64,000 nucleotides of DNA from Fimbriimonadia bacterium (GTDB taxonomy: Bacteria; Armatimonadota; Fimbriimonadia; Fimbriimonadales; Fimbriimonadaceae): contig JAUICQ010000001.1 of NCBI GenBank assembly GCA_030427425.1, positions 110,665 to 174,664 of the forward strand. Reading direction: 5' to 3'. Made by a program: the position numbers and the translations under genes. This document shows, piece by piece, positions 44,373 to 53,209 of this stretch. The notes under the pieces are model-generated. The model had not been told where the DNA came from. It did no database searches and was given only the letters and a program-made list of their open reading frames with translations. Position 1 is the stretch's first letter. Every line of letters starts with the position of its first letter.

Positions 44373-45455
44373 TTAAGCGATATCGATCTCCTTGCATAGA
44401 TATACATCTTGTATGGCATTTAATATTTCAACACCTTCTTTCATTGGTCGTTGGAATGCTTTTCTTCCGCTAATAAGTCCCATACCACCCGCACGCTTAT
44501 TGATAACGGCAGTGAGTACTCCTTCAGAAAGATCGTTTGTACCTGACGCGCCACCACTGTTGATAAGGCCAGCCCGACCCATGTAGCAGTTAGCAACCTG
44601 ATATCTACAGAGATCTATTGGGTGATCTGATGATAATTCTTTGTAGATTCTGTCATCGAATTTTCCATAGCTACTTCCACCCATATTTAATGCTGCATAA
44701 CCACCATTATTTTCAGGCAACTTCTGCTTAATGATATCTGCTTGGATTGTAACACCTAGATGATTAGCCTGACCAGTTAAGTCGGCTGATGCATGATAAT
44801 CTTTATCCTGTTTAAATGCGGAATTTCTAATGTAGCACCAGAGGATTGTGGCCATTCCAAGTTCGTGAGCGTGTTGGAATGCTTCACTAATCTCAACAAT
44901 CTGTCTGTTACTCTCAGGGCTGCCAAAGTAGACGGTAGCTCCTACTGCTGCTGCTCCCATGTTCCATGCTTGTTGGATGTTGCCGAATAGTATCTGATCG
45001 TGTTTATCTGGATAAGTTAATAGTTCGTTATGGTTGATTTTCACTACAAACGGAATTTTATGAGCATATTTTCTGGCACATGTACCTAGCACTCCGTATG
45101 TTGAGGCTACGGCATTACATCCACCTTCGATAGCCAACTTTATAATGTTTTCTGGATCGAAGTAGATAGGATTTTTTGCAAAGCTTGCTCCTGCAGCATG
45201 CTCTATACCTTGATCTACTGGGAGGATATTAATATATCCAGTACCAGCTAGTCTACCTGTATTAAAAATGCTTTGAAGATTTCTCAAGACCTGGGGATTT
45301 CTATCCGATTGCATGAATACATCGTCTACAAATGAAGGGTTGGGAACATGAATGTTTTCCTTTGGTATGGTTGAACATTTGTGTTCGAGTAGTAATTTTG
45401 CGTCTTTACCTAAAAGATCTGCGATTTTATCTATATTTCTATTCATAACTGGCAT
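44373..45455 (-). CDS. fbaB: Class I fructose-bisphosphate aldolase (DhnA/FbaB type)
   Basis: 360 residues. Glycolytic aldolase using a lysine Schiff base, of the archaeal-type class I family. The sequence has [59 protein letters not shown] and a phosphate-binding end ([25 protein letters not shown]). The length matches E. coli FbaB. The start ATG is preceded by AGAGGT. The gene stands alone. It complements the glycogen phosphorylase and PDH genes in this window for sugar breakdown or gluconeogenesis. Confidence 0.95.
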   Translation of the reverse strand: MPVMNRNIDKIADLLGKDAKLLLEHKCSTIPKENIHVPNPSFVDDVFMQSDRNPQVLRNLQSIFNTGRLAGTGYINILPVDQGIEHAAGASFAKNPIYFDPENIIKLAIEGGCNAVASTYGVLGTCARKYAHKIPFVVKINHNELLTYPDKHDQILFGNIQQAWNMGAAAVGATVYFGSPESNRQIVEISEAFQHAHELGMATILWCYIRNSAFKQDKDYHASADLTGQANHLGVTIQADIIKQKLPENNGGYAALNMGGSSYGKFDDRIYKELSSDHPIDLCRYQVANCYMGRAGLINSGGASGTNDLSEGVLTAVINKRAGGMGLISGRKAFQRPMKEGVEILNAIQDVYLCKEIDIA

Positions 45456-45557
45456 AAATTTACCTCTTAATTAATAGTATTGGTTTAAATATTTTCTTTA
45501 GTGAACAAAATTCTTATTTAATGAGTTTTATTTTGTTAAGCTTATATTTAAAAAAGT

Positions 45558-45599
45558 AAATACGCGGTTACTCATATTTTGAGTGAGAACCGCGTATTT
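45558..45599. terminator. Strong inverted repeat after the hydrolase-like gene
   Basis: AAATACGCGGTT (45558-45569) pairs with AACCGCGTATTT (45588-45599). Five further pairs (ACTCA/TGAGT) can form inside after a bulge. It is A-rich on the left side, so on the minus strand a T-rich tail follows, fitting termination of the gene at 45629-47611. Confidence 0.8.
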
Positions 45600-45628
45600 A
45601 GAGATTCTTATTTTTTATCTATTCATGA

Positions 45629-47611
45629 TTATTTTACAGATGCAGCAGCGCTAACTTGAGGTTGCTGTCCGGAAAATATCTCTAATAACCAATTCATTAT
45701 GGTAGTGTCATTTTTTAGAGTAATTAACTCAGAGCTTTTTCCATCTTGTGATGGGTTTACAAAGCACATACCATGTGGCCAGTTAGGAGATACAAAAGCA
45801 GTACCTAATTTCACTTCTATTTTACCTAGATCTGTCTTGCTTACGACGGATACATCCTTGCTGTTGAATCCGCCTTTGCCATCTAAGCTAGCAGGAACAG
45901 CACTGTTTATTCCTACACAACCATCGTTTGCATCTTTGCCTAGATAAGGTGAATTGGATGCCTGTTCCCCATCGCCCTGACCTTGGTTAGCAGGATTAAA
46001 TGGATCGAATCCGCAGAAGTAGTATTTTACTGTACTAGGGACTTCCTGTTGATTGAGGTCAGAAATATATTTTGGTACATTTCCACCATCAACAATCCAG
46101 TCATTTGGAGATCTCATTACAAAGAGATCTTCTACAAAGTTTTTCTGCCAGCTTAATTTTGGAGCTTGTGCAGGATCTGCACCTTGTGCTTCAACTTTTT
46201 TCTTGATATTCTCATTAATACCATTAACCATAGCATCTGGTCCTACTTTAGCAAGCATTCCAGCTATATTCTCACCTTGCTCCTTACTCCAACCTGCTAA
46301 CTGTTGACCGAATGGTGTTGTAGCCATATTGATAATACCACCGGTAATGGTGCTATTTTTATCTACATTTGCTCCGTTATTAGGAACAGCAAAACCAACT
46401 AAGTTTGTAAACTTCGAAGATATAGGAGATTTGCTTTGGATAACATCTCTCAACAGAAGTCCTCCAATACCGAATCCCATTCCAACTATCTCACTTATTC
46501 CATCTCCAGATTTTGCTAATGAATTGTTTAATTCGTTTGCTATATCTTTAAGCGGCGCGAATGAGTTATATTGCACTAGTACAATAGAATCGAATTTTAT
46601 ATTTCCAACTTTTTCTAACGTAGTTACCATTTCTGGTGCAAACTGATAAAAAGAGGCACCTGTACCAAAATCACCCATTGCAACTAGTGCTTTACCTTTA
46701 ATGGATGACGTTTCACTCCAGTTACTACCATTCCATGATAAAAGAGTAACATGAGGGTATCTGTATTCACTAGGTTGAGGTTCTTGGCCACCGCCCCCTC
46801 CTCCTTGCTGTTGCTGCGGAGGCATTCCTAATGCAGCAGCCATTTTAGGATCGTATTCGGCTTGTATCATTGTTCCCATCTGAATAAGCTGTTGTCCTAC
46901 CATGGTTAATTCAGGTTCTAGTTCGGGGAATGCAATTGCTACAGCAATAAGAGCTATCTGAGCAAACATTGGCCAGTTAGTTTCCATGTATGGTCCTACA
47001 TCATTTTTAAAGAAATCCCCTGTAGCAATTCCAGCTTTTGCAAATGCATTTCCAGTTGTGATAGCAGCATTTTCAACAGCATTAACACCTGTTAGAACTC
47101 CTCCAACGCCTGTCATGACTCCGCTTTCTACCCCATGGACACCCGTCATAACGCCGCCTCCGATAGTATTTACTCCAGTCATAAACCCACTTCCTACAGT
47201 ATTTACTCCGGTCATCACACCGTCTTTTACCGCATTGAAGGCCGTATTCGTTACAAAGTTAAAACCTCCTTTTGCAAAATTTCCTGTCGCATTTGCTGCA
47301 GCTTTAGCAGCGTTTGCAGTCGCTTCTGCTGCAGTTTTGGCAACGTTTGCAGTCGCTTCTGCTGCAGATTTAAAACCATTAACAAATCCTTCACCTGCAC
47401 TTTTAAAGCCACCACCTACTGTTTCAGCTGCACCTTTAATACCATTTCCTATACTACTGAAAAAGCTACCAAATCCACCCTCTTCATCTAAATGTAGAAC
47501 ATGATCTATGGATGCACTATTGTTTTCTGGAATTATTTCTACACTATTCCAGTTACTGCTTGTGATAATGAATGCAATAGCGCACATTATATTTCTTATA
47601 AACTTATTCAT
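45629..47611 (-). CDS. Secreted lipase-like protein lacking the nucleophile serine, with MTGV repeats
   Basis: 660 residues. A signal peptide is likely at 1-20, and the start ATG follows GGGGGA. Residues 45-130 are Gly/Ala-rich amphipathic repeats (AAEATANVAK type). Residues 131-180 are 11-residue repeats of the form GVMTGVNTVGS. A hydrophobic helix (about 212-232) and a Gln/Gly linker (264-280) follow. Residues 285-640 resemble an alpha/beta-hydrolase of the lipase/LCAT kind: GFGIGGLLLRD at 379-389 aligns with the usual GHSMGGLVAR, but the nucleophile is Gly381. LVGFAVPNNGAN matches the LGTPHHG motif, SPNDWIVDGG an Asp site, and PHGM near 615 a His. It may be a binding protein, not an enzyme. 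Confidence 0.7.
   Translation of the reverse strand: MNKFIRNIMCAIAFIITSSNWNSVEIIPENNSASIDHVLHLDEEGGFGSFFSSIGNGIKGAAETVGGGFKSAGEGFVNGFKSAAEATANVAKTAAEATANAAKAAANATGNFAKGGFNFVTNTAFNAVKDGVMTGVNTVGSGFMTGVNTIGGGVMTGVHGVESGVMTGVGGVLTGVNAVENAAITTGNAFAKAGIATGDFFKNDVGPYMETNWPMFAQIALIAVAIAFPELEPELTMVGQQLIQMGTMIQAEYDPKMAAALGMPPQQQQGGGGGGQEPQPSEYRYPHVTLLSWNGSNWSETSSIKGKALVAMGDFGTGASFYQFAPEMVTTLEKVGNIKFDSIVLVQYNSFAPLKDIANELNNSLAKSGDGISEIVGMGFGIGGLLLRDVIQSKSPISSKFTNLVGFAVPNNGANVDKNSTITGGIINMATTPFGQQLAGWSKEQGENIAGMLAKVGPDAMVNGINENIKKKVEAQGADPAQAPKLSWQKNFVEDLFVMRSPNDWIVDGGNVPKYISDLNQQEVPSTVKYYFCGFDPFNPANQGQGDGEQASNSPYLGKDANDGCVGINSAVPASLDGKGGFNSKDVSVVSKTDLGKIEVKLGTAFVSPNWPHGMCFVNPSQDGKSSELITLKNDTTIMNWLLEIFSGQQPQVSAAASVK
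47072..47221 (-). repeat. 33-bp coding repeats (MTGV type)
   Basis: Four to five units encoding variants of GVMTGVNTVGS at residues 131-180. At DNA level the motif GTCAT(G/A)AC(T/A)CC recurs on the plus strand. The period of 11 residues suggests an amphipathic helix wheel or surface-layer repeat. Confidence 0.75.
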
Positions 47612-47819
47612 TTTCCCCCATTTACTTCTTTTAATAACGTTTTATTATTATTTACAATTTGATTTTTGGATAATATCTATCTAAGTGCATAGGTGTTAAT
47701 ACGAGGTTTGTAATATTAGAAGAGAGTCTGCTGTATTTTTAATACACAGTAATAAATACTTAGGGTATACTTGTTATAAAAGCTCTAAAGACAGTTGGTA
47801 GTATAATTCCAGAGATGGG

Positions 47820-47910
47820 AGCCAGCCGAGGGGTATTTAGGAATAATAATAGTATTATTATAGCAGTTCTTTTACGAGCGGCTCCTGGATACCACCAGGA
47901 GTCGTTTTTT
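47820..47910 (+). promoter_or_regulatory. Leader/attenuator of the rplJ-rplL operon
   Basis: Upstream of rplJ, GC-bearing segments (GGGAGCCAGCCGAGGGG near 47817-47833) precede a terminator-like hairpin CGGCTCCTGG (47879-47888) / CCAGGAGTCG (47895-47904) with six T. The 5' GAGCC segment could pair with GGCTC in the hairpin, an arrangement that would switch between termination and read-through. It is similar in logic to the known L10 leader, where L10(L12)4 binds the mRNA, but I cannot confirm the exact consensus. Confidence 0.55.
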
Positions 47911-47926
47911 ATTTATTGGAGGGAAT

Positions 47927-48451
47927 GTGCCTACAGAAGTAAAAGCTAGGATAATCCAGCAGACAAAAGAAATATATGAAGAATCCACTGCAATGCTATT
48001 CGTAGATTACAGAGGATTAAAAGTTAAGGATATGCAGGCACTTCGGTCTAAGCTCCGAGAGAAAGGCGCGGACATGCATGTTGTAAAAAACACGCTACTG
48101 CGCATTGCAATTGGGGACGATTCTCAGAGTCTTCCTGATGATTTGCATAACGGACCAACAGCTGTAGCATTCTTGAAAGGGAATGAGCCAGACTGTGCCA
48201 AGATACTAATGGATTTCTCAAAAGAGAACAAAGCCTTATCTATTAAAGGTGGTTTTCTTTCAGGAAAAGCATTAGATAGCAAAGAAGTAGATAGCTTGTC
48301 TAAATTGCCGCCAAGAGAAGTACTTATTGCTCAGGTTATCGGTACCATTGCCGCACCTCTCAGCAATCTTGTATCAACTGTGGAAGCATTATATGCACAA
48401 CCTATTAGGACAATCGGTGCTGTGGCCGATAAGGCAGCAGAGAATAAATAA
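47927..48451 (+). CDS. rplJ: 50S ribosomal protein L10
   Basis: 174 residues forming the base of the ribosomal stalk; its C-terminal helix binds L7/L12 dimers. It starts with PTEVKARIIQQTKEIYEEST, has the family core VDYRGLKVKDMQALR and VVKNTLLRIAI, and ends with a helical tail. The start is GTG 47927 after GGAGGG; an overlapping ATG two bases earlier is out of frame. rplL follows after 22 bp. The usual upstream neighbours rplK and rplA are absent, because a lipase-like gene on the other strand precedes the leader. Confidence 0.97.
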   Translation: MPTEVKARIIQQTKEIYEESTAMLFVDYRGLKVKDMQALRSKLREKGADMHVVKNTLLRIAIGDDSQSLPDDLHNGPTAVAFLKGNEPDCAKILMDFSKENKALSIKGGFLSGKALDSKEVDSLSKLPPREVLIAQVIGTIAAPLSNLVSTVEALYAQPIRTIGAVADKAAENK

Positions 48452-48473
48452 TATATAAAAAAAGAGGAAACAA

Positions 48474-48860
48474 ATGTCAGCAACAATAGAAAAAATCGTA
48501 GAAGAAATTAGTGGTTTAACAGCAATCGAGCTTTCAGATTTAAAGAAGGCTTTAGAAGAAAAGTTCGATGTTACAGCAGCAGCTCCTATGATGGGAATGC
48601 CAATGATGGCAGGAGCAGCAGGTGGAGATGCAGGCGCAGCTGAAGAAAAGACAGAATTTACTGTTATGCTAGCTGATGCAGGTGCTCAGAAACTACAAGT
48701 AGTGAAGGCTGTAAAAGAATTAACAGGTCTAGGACTCAAAGAAGCTAAAGATGTAGTAGACGGTGCTCCTAAAGCTGTTAAAGAAAACATCAGCAAAGAC
48801 GAAGCAGAAAAATTAAAAGCTGCTTTAGAAGCTGCAGGCGCTAAAGTAGAACTTAAGTAA
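48474..48860 (+). CDS. rplL: 50S ribosomal protein L7/L12
   Basis: 128-residue stalk protein that recruits translation GTPases. The N-terminal dimerisation domain is at 1-33, then a Met/Ala/Gly-rich hinge ([20 protein letters not shown]) and a C-terminal globular domain with [35 protein letters not shown] and [14 protein letters not shown]. The ribosome site GAGGAAAC is strong. The Met-rich hinge is somewhat unusual. In many genomes rpoB follows; here a GNAT gene does, so the rplJL-rpoBC linkage is broken. Confidence 0.98.
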   Translation: MSATIEKIVEEISGLTAIELSDLKKALEEKFDVTAAAPMMGMPMMAGAAGGDAGAAEEKTEFTVMLADAGAQKLQVVKAVKELTGLGLKEAKDVVDGAPKAVKENISKDEAEKLKAALEAAGAKVELK

Positions 48861-48880
48861 TTCTATTATATAATAGAATT
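48859..48880. repeat. Perfect 22-bp palindrome overlapping the rplL stop
   Basis: AATTCTATTAT followed by its exact inverse ATAATAGAATT, starting at the last two bases of the TAA. It precedes the true terminator by five bases. It may aid RNA 3'-end stability. Confidence 0.8.
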
Positions 48881-48885
48881 TAGAG

Positions 48886-48914
48886 AGTCGTCCTTATTAA
48901 GGACGGCTTTTTTT
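48886..48914 (+). terminator. Intrinsic terminator of rplJ-rplL
   Basis: AGTCGTCCTT (48886-48895) pairs with AAGGACGGCT (48899-48908) around an ATT loop, and T residues continue to 48914. It is a textbook Rho-independent terminator. Confidence 0.92.
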
Positions 48915-48929
48915 GTATATAATAAATCT

Positions 48930-49721
48930 ATGTGCATAGTTAGGAATGATTTATTATCTAATATTATAGAATTAGAAAACAAGAATTTTTTATATATTCC
49001 AGATATACTTCAGTTTGAAATAATAAGAAATAATTACAACACTGTAGTAAACTCTAAGCTTCAATCATCCATGTTTAATCTTGTGCTATCCAATAAAGAT
49101 TGTAGCGGTGAAATAGATAGTAAAACAAATTATGTTCAAGATATAATAGAAGTTTATGACAACAAGCCTTTTGCTTGGTGGATATCCCCTGGTGATAATA
49201 CTGGAATTGAAACAACATTATTTGATATGGGATTCCATAAAGAAGCTTTAGAAGCAGTTATGTTCGCCGACTTAACTAAATTACACGCAGGGGAACTTTC
49301 ATCAGATCTGACCATTAGCCTAGTTGAAAATGAATTACAATATAATCAGTTTGCAGAGATAGTTGCTACGTATGATGCCGTTGCAGCCGATGTTTTTAGA
49401 AAATTATATATCCATAATTCTGCCGATAGTAATCTTAGGTTATTTGTAGGCTGCTTTAATAGCACTCCAGTCACCACTGGCGCCTTATTTAAGTATAAAC
49501 ATGGAGTGATATTTTTCAATCTAATTACAAGGGAAGAATACAGGAACAAGGGGTTTGGGGCAACAATGTTTAACTACCGGATTAACGAAGCAAAGAAATG
49601 GGGCTGTAAATGGGGAATGCTTACTTCTACAGATAACTTAGGACTCAGGTTCTACAGTAAACTTGGGTTTATTGATACTGGATACAGATATCAATGTTTT
49701 GAATATAGCAGTCTGAATTAA
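48930..49721 (+). CDS. GNAT-family N-acetyltransferase
   Basis: 263 residues. The C-terminal acetyl-CoA domain (about 130-255) includes motif A ITREEYRNKGFGATMFNYRI (pyrophosphate loop RNKGFGA) and LGLRFYSKLGFIDTGYRYQC. The N-terminal half is another GNAT-like or accessory fold with Trp pairs (FAWWISPGDN). The substrate cannot be told. The start ATG is only 15 bp after the rplL terminator and has no ribosome site, so its own promoter must lie within the rplL tail or it depends on read-through. Confidence 0.88.
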   Translation: MCIVRNDLLSNIIELENKNFLYIPDILQFEIIRNNYNTVVNSKLQSSMFNLVLSNKDCSGEIDSKTNYVQDIIEVYDNKPFAWWISPGDNTGIETTLFDMGFHKEALEAVMFADLTKLHAGELSSDLTISLVENELQYNQFAEIVATYDAVAADVFRKLYIHNSADSNLRLFVGCFNSTPVTTGALFKYKHGVIFFNLITREEYRNKGFGATMFNYRINEAKKWGCKWGMLTSTDNLGLRFYSKLGFIDTGYRYQCFEYSSLN

Positions 49722-49730
49722 CAGACTGCT
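49707..49730. terminator. Bidirectional hairpin overlapping the GNAT stop codon
   Basis: AGCAGTCTG (49707-49715) and CAGACTGCT (49722-49730) form a perfect nine-pair stem around AATTAA, which contains the stop codon. ATTATTTT follows on the plus strand. The opposing lipoprotein gene ends seven bases on. Confidence 0.85.
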
Positions 49731-49736
49731 ATTATT

Positions 49737-51182
49737 TTACAAGTTAGTATCTTCTTGAGATTCGTCCTGCGGAGTTATCTCATTAATGTTAGATTCTGCT
49801 GCTTTATTATTTTCTACTGAATTATTGGCATCAGATTGTCCTGCCTCATTGCTTTCCAGATCGTCAAGAGTGATATCCAACTCTATATCATCAGGCTTAT
49901 CTTCACTTGGTCTAGCCTCATCGGGCTTAGCTGAGTTCTCTGAAGCATTTGCAGCTGTCGATTCCTTCAGTTCTTCCTCTACAGCAGCCTTACCATAAGT
50001 TTTAGCAAATACTAGATTGCTCTTAACAGTAGGTTTATTGTCGTTATTTTTAACAACTTCTTTACTTACTACAAATGTTGCTTGATTGGTGTTGTACTTG
50101 TTTAAGGCATATTTAAGCATCCCAGCAGAAATAAGATTATTTTCATTATTGTATAGTACCGGCTTATCGCCTATATTTACATCTAGCGTTGTTTCTTTAG
50201 TGCTTATACCTTCAAAAACATACGGTTGATACTTAAGTACACCCTTTTCAATATCTATATCTACCAGTCTTCCATCATAAAAGTCTGTGTTTTCAATCTT
50301 GTTATTGGATACTAAGCACTCTTCTACAACAAGCCCTCTTTTTTCTAGTGAGAATTTACCTCTTACTAGTGCATGCTGACCCTCTTTAATTTCTACTAGT
50401 TGATTTCCTTTTGTATCAATTTTAAGTGCTGTATTTTGGAAATCTAGGAACAGTACGCTATTATATGATGATTCTAGCCTAGCTGTGTAACTGCCTTTAT
50501 TCCCGGTTACATCCTTAAGAGTACCTACAAAGCTAGTTTCCAACTGTCTTTTAAGCTTAGGATCGGTAAAGTTCTTTTTGGTATAAATTTCAGGCTGATA
50601 CAACCCATTTCCATTCTTTTTAATTTTATCTAAATTCCAATTAAGAATAATTGGTTTTTCAGAAGAGAGATCGTTTAATTGTACGTCTATATTAATTCTT
50701 GATAAAAGTTTTCCTTTTTCATCTTTATAATCATATTCGTTAGCTAATTTAAGAATGTTAGGTTTATCTCCCTTTGTAACATCAGTTGCATCCTTACTCA
50801 GCACTAGGCTTACTCGCTGAACAGTGTCTCCAGTATTAGCAAACTCACCCAAGAATAACGATCCTGTAACTATACTCATTAAATTGAGGTGCTTTCCTGA
50901 TAAATCTTTATATATTGTTTTAATATTAGTTCCACTCTGAACAGATACTTCATATATAGACGACCAGAAATGTGGACTACCTTTCTCATCTACTTTTCCA
51001 TTCACAGTAAGGAAAACAGGAACAAACTTTGAAGCTTTTTTTTCTTTTTTCCCACCAGCATCTGCTCTGTTACTGCTGTTAATTTTAGGATATTTCTGAT
51101 TACTCTTATCCGATTTACCGCCACACGCAACTGCAGTTAATACTACAAGAAACTTACTGAATTTCAATATATTACTCTTCAT
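49737..51182 (-). CDS. Large lipoprotein of unknown function
   Basis: 481 residues. The N-terminus MKSNILKFSKFLVVLTAVAC has a lipobox (AVAC, Cys20), followed by a Lys/Ser-rich spacer. The body (about 50-390) is beta-rich, with alternating strands (KFVPVFLTVNGKVDEKG, HALVRGKFSLEKRGLVVEEC). The last ~80 residues are acidic and disordered (DDIELDITLDDLESNEAGQS), like the acidic lipoprotein at 13677-14939. No enzyme motif is recognised. It is probably anchored in the outer or inner membrane and exposed to the periplasm. It is a single gene transcribed toward the GNAT gene. Confidence 0.75.
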   Translation of the reverse strand: MKSNILKFSKFLVVLTAVACGGKSDKSNQKYPKINSSNRADAGGKKEKKASKFVPVFLTVNGKVDEKGSPHFWSSIYEVSVQSGTNIKTIYKDLSGKHLNLMSIVTGSLFLGEFANTGDTVQRVSLVLSKDATDVTKGDKPNILKLANEYDYKDEKGKLLSRINIDVQLNDLSSEKPIILNWNLDKIKKNGNGLYQPEIYTKKNFTDPKLKRQLETSFVGTLKDVTGNKGSYTARLESSYNSVLFLDFQNTALKIDTKGNQLVEIKEGQHALVRGKFSLEKRGLVVEECLVSNNKIENTDFYDGRLVDIDIEKGVLKYQPYVFEGISTKETTLDVNIGDKPVLYNNENNLISAGMLKYALNKYNTNQATFVVSKEVVKNNDNKPTVKSNLVFAKTYGKAAVEEELKESTAANASENSAKPDEARPSEDKPDDIELDITLDDLESNEAGQSDANNSVENNKAAESNINEITPQDESQEDTNL

Positions 51183-51363
51183 AGTATTATTTTACAAAGA
51201 AATTTATATTATTAGCATATAAAAATAAAAAAACATAATAATTAATATTTATTTAGTGCGCTCGTCTCATATATTAGTACAAAACATGATGCTTAGAATT
51301 ATATTCTTGTTATGCAAACATCTTAGAATAGGATGTTGATAATATATTATTTGAACGTGGTTA

Positions 51364-51391
51364 TTGACATTTTCAGAGCGATTATTATACA
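51364..51391 (+). promoter_or_regulatory. Probable sigma-70 promoter
   Basis: TTGACA at 51364-51369 and TATACA at 51386-51391 with a 16-base spacer. Transcription would start near 51398, about 30 bases before the ATG at 51427. Confidence 0.6.
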
Positions 51392-51426
51392 TTATATAGT
51401 TAAAAACTACTATTATTATAGAAATC

Positions 51427-52032
51427 ATGAAACATTCATCCGACACACTTATAATGATTAATAGCAGACTATTTATATTGATACTTTTATTCACTACATA
51501 TAGTAGTGTACTGGGGAACTCTAAGAAAAGAAAAATTAATAATTCGGTTCATATAGAGTTGAATTCGGAAATACTAATGCTAGAAGAAGACTTTCATGCT
51601 AGCGATCTAGATTGTGATGACGTACTCCCGCCTCCACAAAAATCTGTAAGTAATGATTTTTTACAAGAAAAATCTATACTAGAGATAGGTGCCGAGTATT
51701 TTAATATATCGATTAGAAATCCTGATGGAATATTAGCTACTAGAGGTGATTCATTATTAAACTGCATTATTTTAGAATGTGCGATAGAGTCACGATTTAT
51801 ATGTAACAGGGGCGTATTAAGTGGATATAAAACAAAATATGGCTGTAATGCGTTTTTATTTAAGAGATCTAAAGAACTATTTGAAACGCCTGAGAATTCT
51901 GAATTTATAAGTAATTATAATGTACACGATTTAGGGGATAGGGTAGAGCAGACCATATGCATGCTTTATGATAATGAAGGATATCAATCTGCAGTAGAAT
52001 TTGTAAGAGCGTTCTGCAATTATGAGATATAG
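51427..52032 (+). CDS. Small secreted hypothetical protein
   Basis: 201 residues with a signal peptide (the most hydrophobic part is RLFILILLFTTYSSVLG, ending near residue 31). An internal ATG (codon 10) could be the true start. The mature part has six or more cysteines (LDCDD, LLNCIILECAIESRFICNRG, KYGCN, TICM, FCNY), suggesting disulfides outside the cytoplasm. No family is recognised. A good promoter lies upstream. It converges on the cysteine desulfurase with 7 bp between them. Confidence 0.65.
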   Translation: MKHSSDTLIMINSRLFILILLFTTYSSVLGNSKKRKINNSVHIELNSEILMLEEDFHASDLDCDDVLPPPQKSVSNDFLQEKSILEIGAEYFNISIRNPDGILATRGDSLLNCIILECAIESRFICNRGVLSGYKTKYGCNAFLFKRSKELFETPENSEFISNYNVHDLGDRVEQTICMLYDNEGYQSAVEFVRAFCNYEI

Positions 52033-52039
52033 TCTAAAA

Positions 52040-53203
52040 TTATTTGAATCTAATAAGGATCTCAATTAATTTATCAGCAGCCACGATAGCTTTTTCTTTA
52101 GGAGTATCACTACCAAAAGTAAACCTGATGGTCTCCTTAGCAAACTCTTGAGACAAACCCATAGCTTTTAGAACATGACTCGTTTCCATGCTCCCAGCCC
52201 CGCATGCCGATCCGCTACTTGCACTAATGCCAGCGCGATCCATCAGTATCAATAACGATTCTGCACTTACACCCTTAAATCTTAAATGGAGATGACCGCC
52301 TAGTACTTGCACTTCATCCTTAGGAACCGTTTCTTCAATATCAACCGGTGAATGTTTTTTTAACTGATCCCAGAATACTTTTTTAGCTATTTTTTTATTT
52401 TCGTAAAAATCTAGATAGTTATCATGAGATATTTGTACAGCTTTTGCAAACCCTGTAATTGCTGCAGTATTTTCAGTTCCAGCTCTTAAAGAGCGCTCTT
52501 GCTCTCCTCCTGAAACAAAACTTTTTAGTTTAATACCCCTTCTTATATAAAGAGCACCAACACCCTTCGGACCATGTATCTTGTGTGCCGAAACATTAAT
52601 CAGATGCGCTCTAACACTGTTTACATTCCATAAAGAACCGTTATCAATCGGGTTAAGAAAAGTTTGAACGGCATCAACATGATGAATAACGCCCATGGTT
52701 TCCCCAATTTCAGAAATACTATTGATATTGTTAACGACACCTGTTTCATTGTTAGCATGCATCGTACTAACAAGCAGTACGTTATCACAGATATTGCTAT
52801 TCAACCAATCTAAATCTACTAGCCCTGCCTTTGTTACGGGTATCAGCTGAATTTTATAGCCTAGTTTAGTTAGTATATGCTTGGTATTTAGAACGCATTC
52901 ATGTTCAGTAGAGTTGAAAAAAATAGTATCTCTACGCTTTTCTTCATTTTGAAGAGCTAGTCCTATTATAGCTAAGTTAGCTGCTTCTGTACCACTTCCA
53001 GTGAAGATCAACTCGCTAAATTCACAACCCAGAACATCTGAAATAAGCTCTCTAGCTTCATCTATGCTATTCCTAGCCACTCTGCCTTCACTATAAATAC
53101 TCATTGGATTACCATAGTTATTAGTAACCCAAGAGCTCATTGTATCTAAAACTTCTTGATATGGTTTAGTAGTGGCTGCATTATCTAAATATATTCTTTC
53201 CAT
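52040..53203 (-). CDS. Cysteine desulfurase (NifS/IscS family)
   Basis: 387 residues. PLP enzyme converting cysteine to alanine and enzyme-bound persulfide for iron-sulfur clusters and tRNA thiolation. The start is YLDNAATTKPYQEV. His101 stacks on PLP, Asp177 is in HHVDAVQ, and Lys208 (SAHKIHGPKG) binds PLP. The active-site Cys334 is in ASSGSACGAG. No iscU or nifU neighbour. It starts 6 bp after the CPBP protease stop on the same strand, an odd operon. It may be the sulfur donor for MnmA. Confidence 0.95.
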   Translation of the reverse strand: MERIYLDNAATTKPYQEVLDTMSSWVTNNYGNPMSIYSEGRVARNSIDEARELISDVLGCEFSELIFTGSGTEAANLAIIGLALQNEEKRRDTIFFNSTEHECVLNTKHILTKLGYKIQLIPVTKAGLVDLDWLNSNICDNVLLVSTMHANNETGVVNNINSISEIGETMGVIHHVDAVQTFLNPIDNGSLWNVNSVRAHLINVSAHKIHGPKGVGALYIRRGIKLKSFVSGGEQERSLRAGTENTAAITGFAKAVQISHDNYLDFYENKKIAKKVFWDQLKKHSPVDIEETVPKDEVQVLGGHLHLRFKGVSAESLLILMDRAGISASSGSACGAGSMETSHVLKAMGLSQEFAKETIRFTFGSDTPKEKAIVAADKLIEILIRFK

Positions 53204-53209
53204 CTTTTC

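Noticed and set aside
46986-47504. 172-codon Pro/Thr/Ala ORF antisense to the MTGV repeats
   Set aside because: Its composition is explained by the complementary strand of Gly/Ala/Thr-rich repeats; no start signal.
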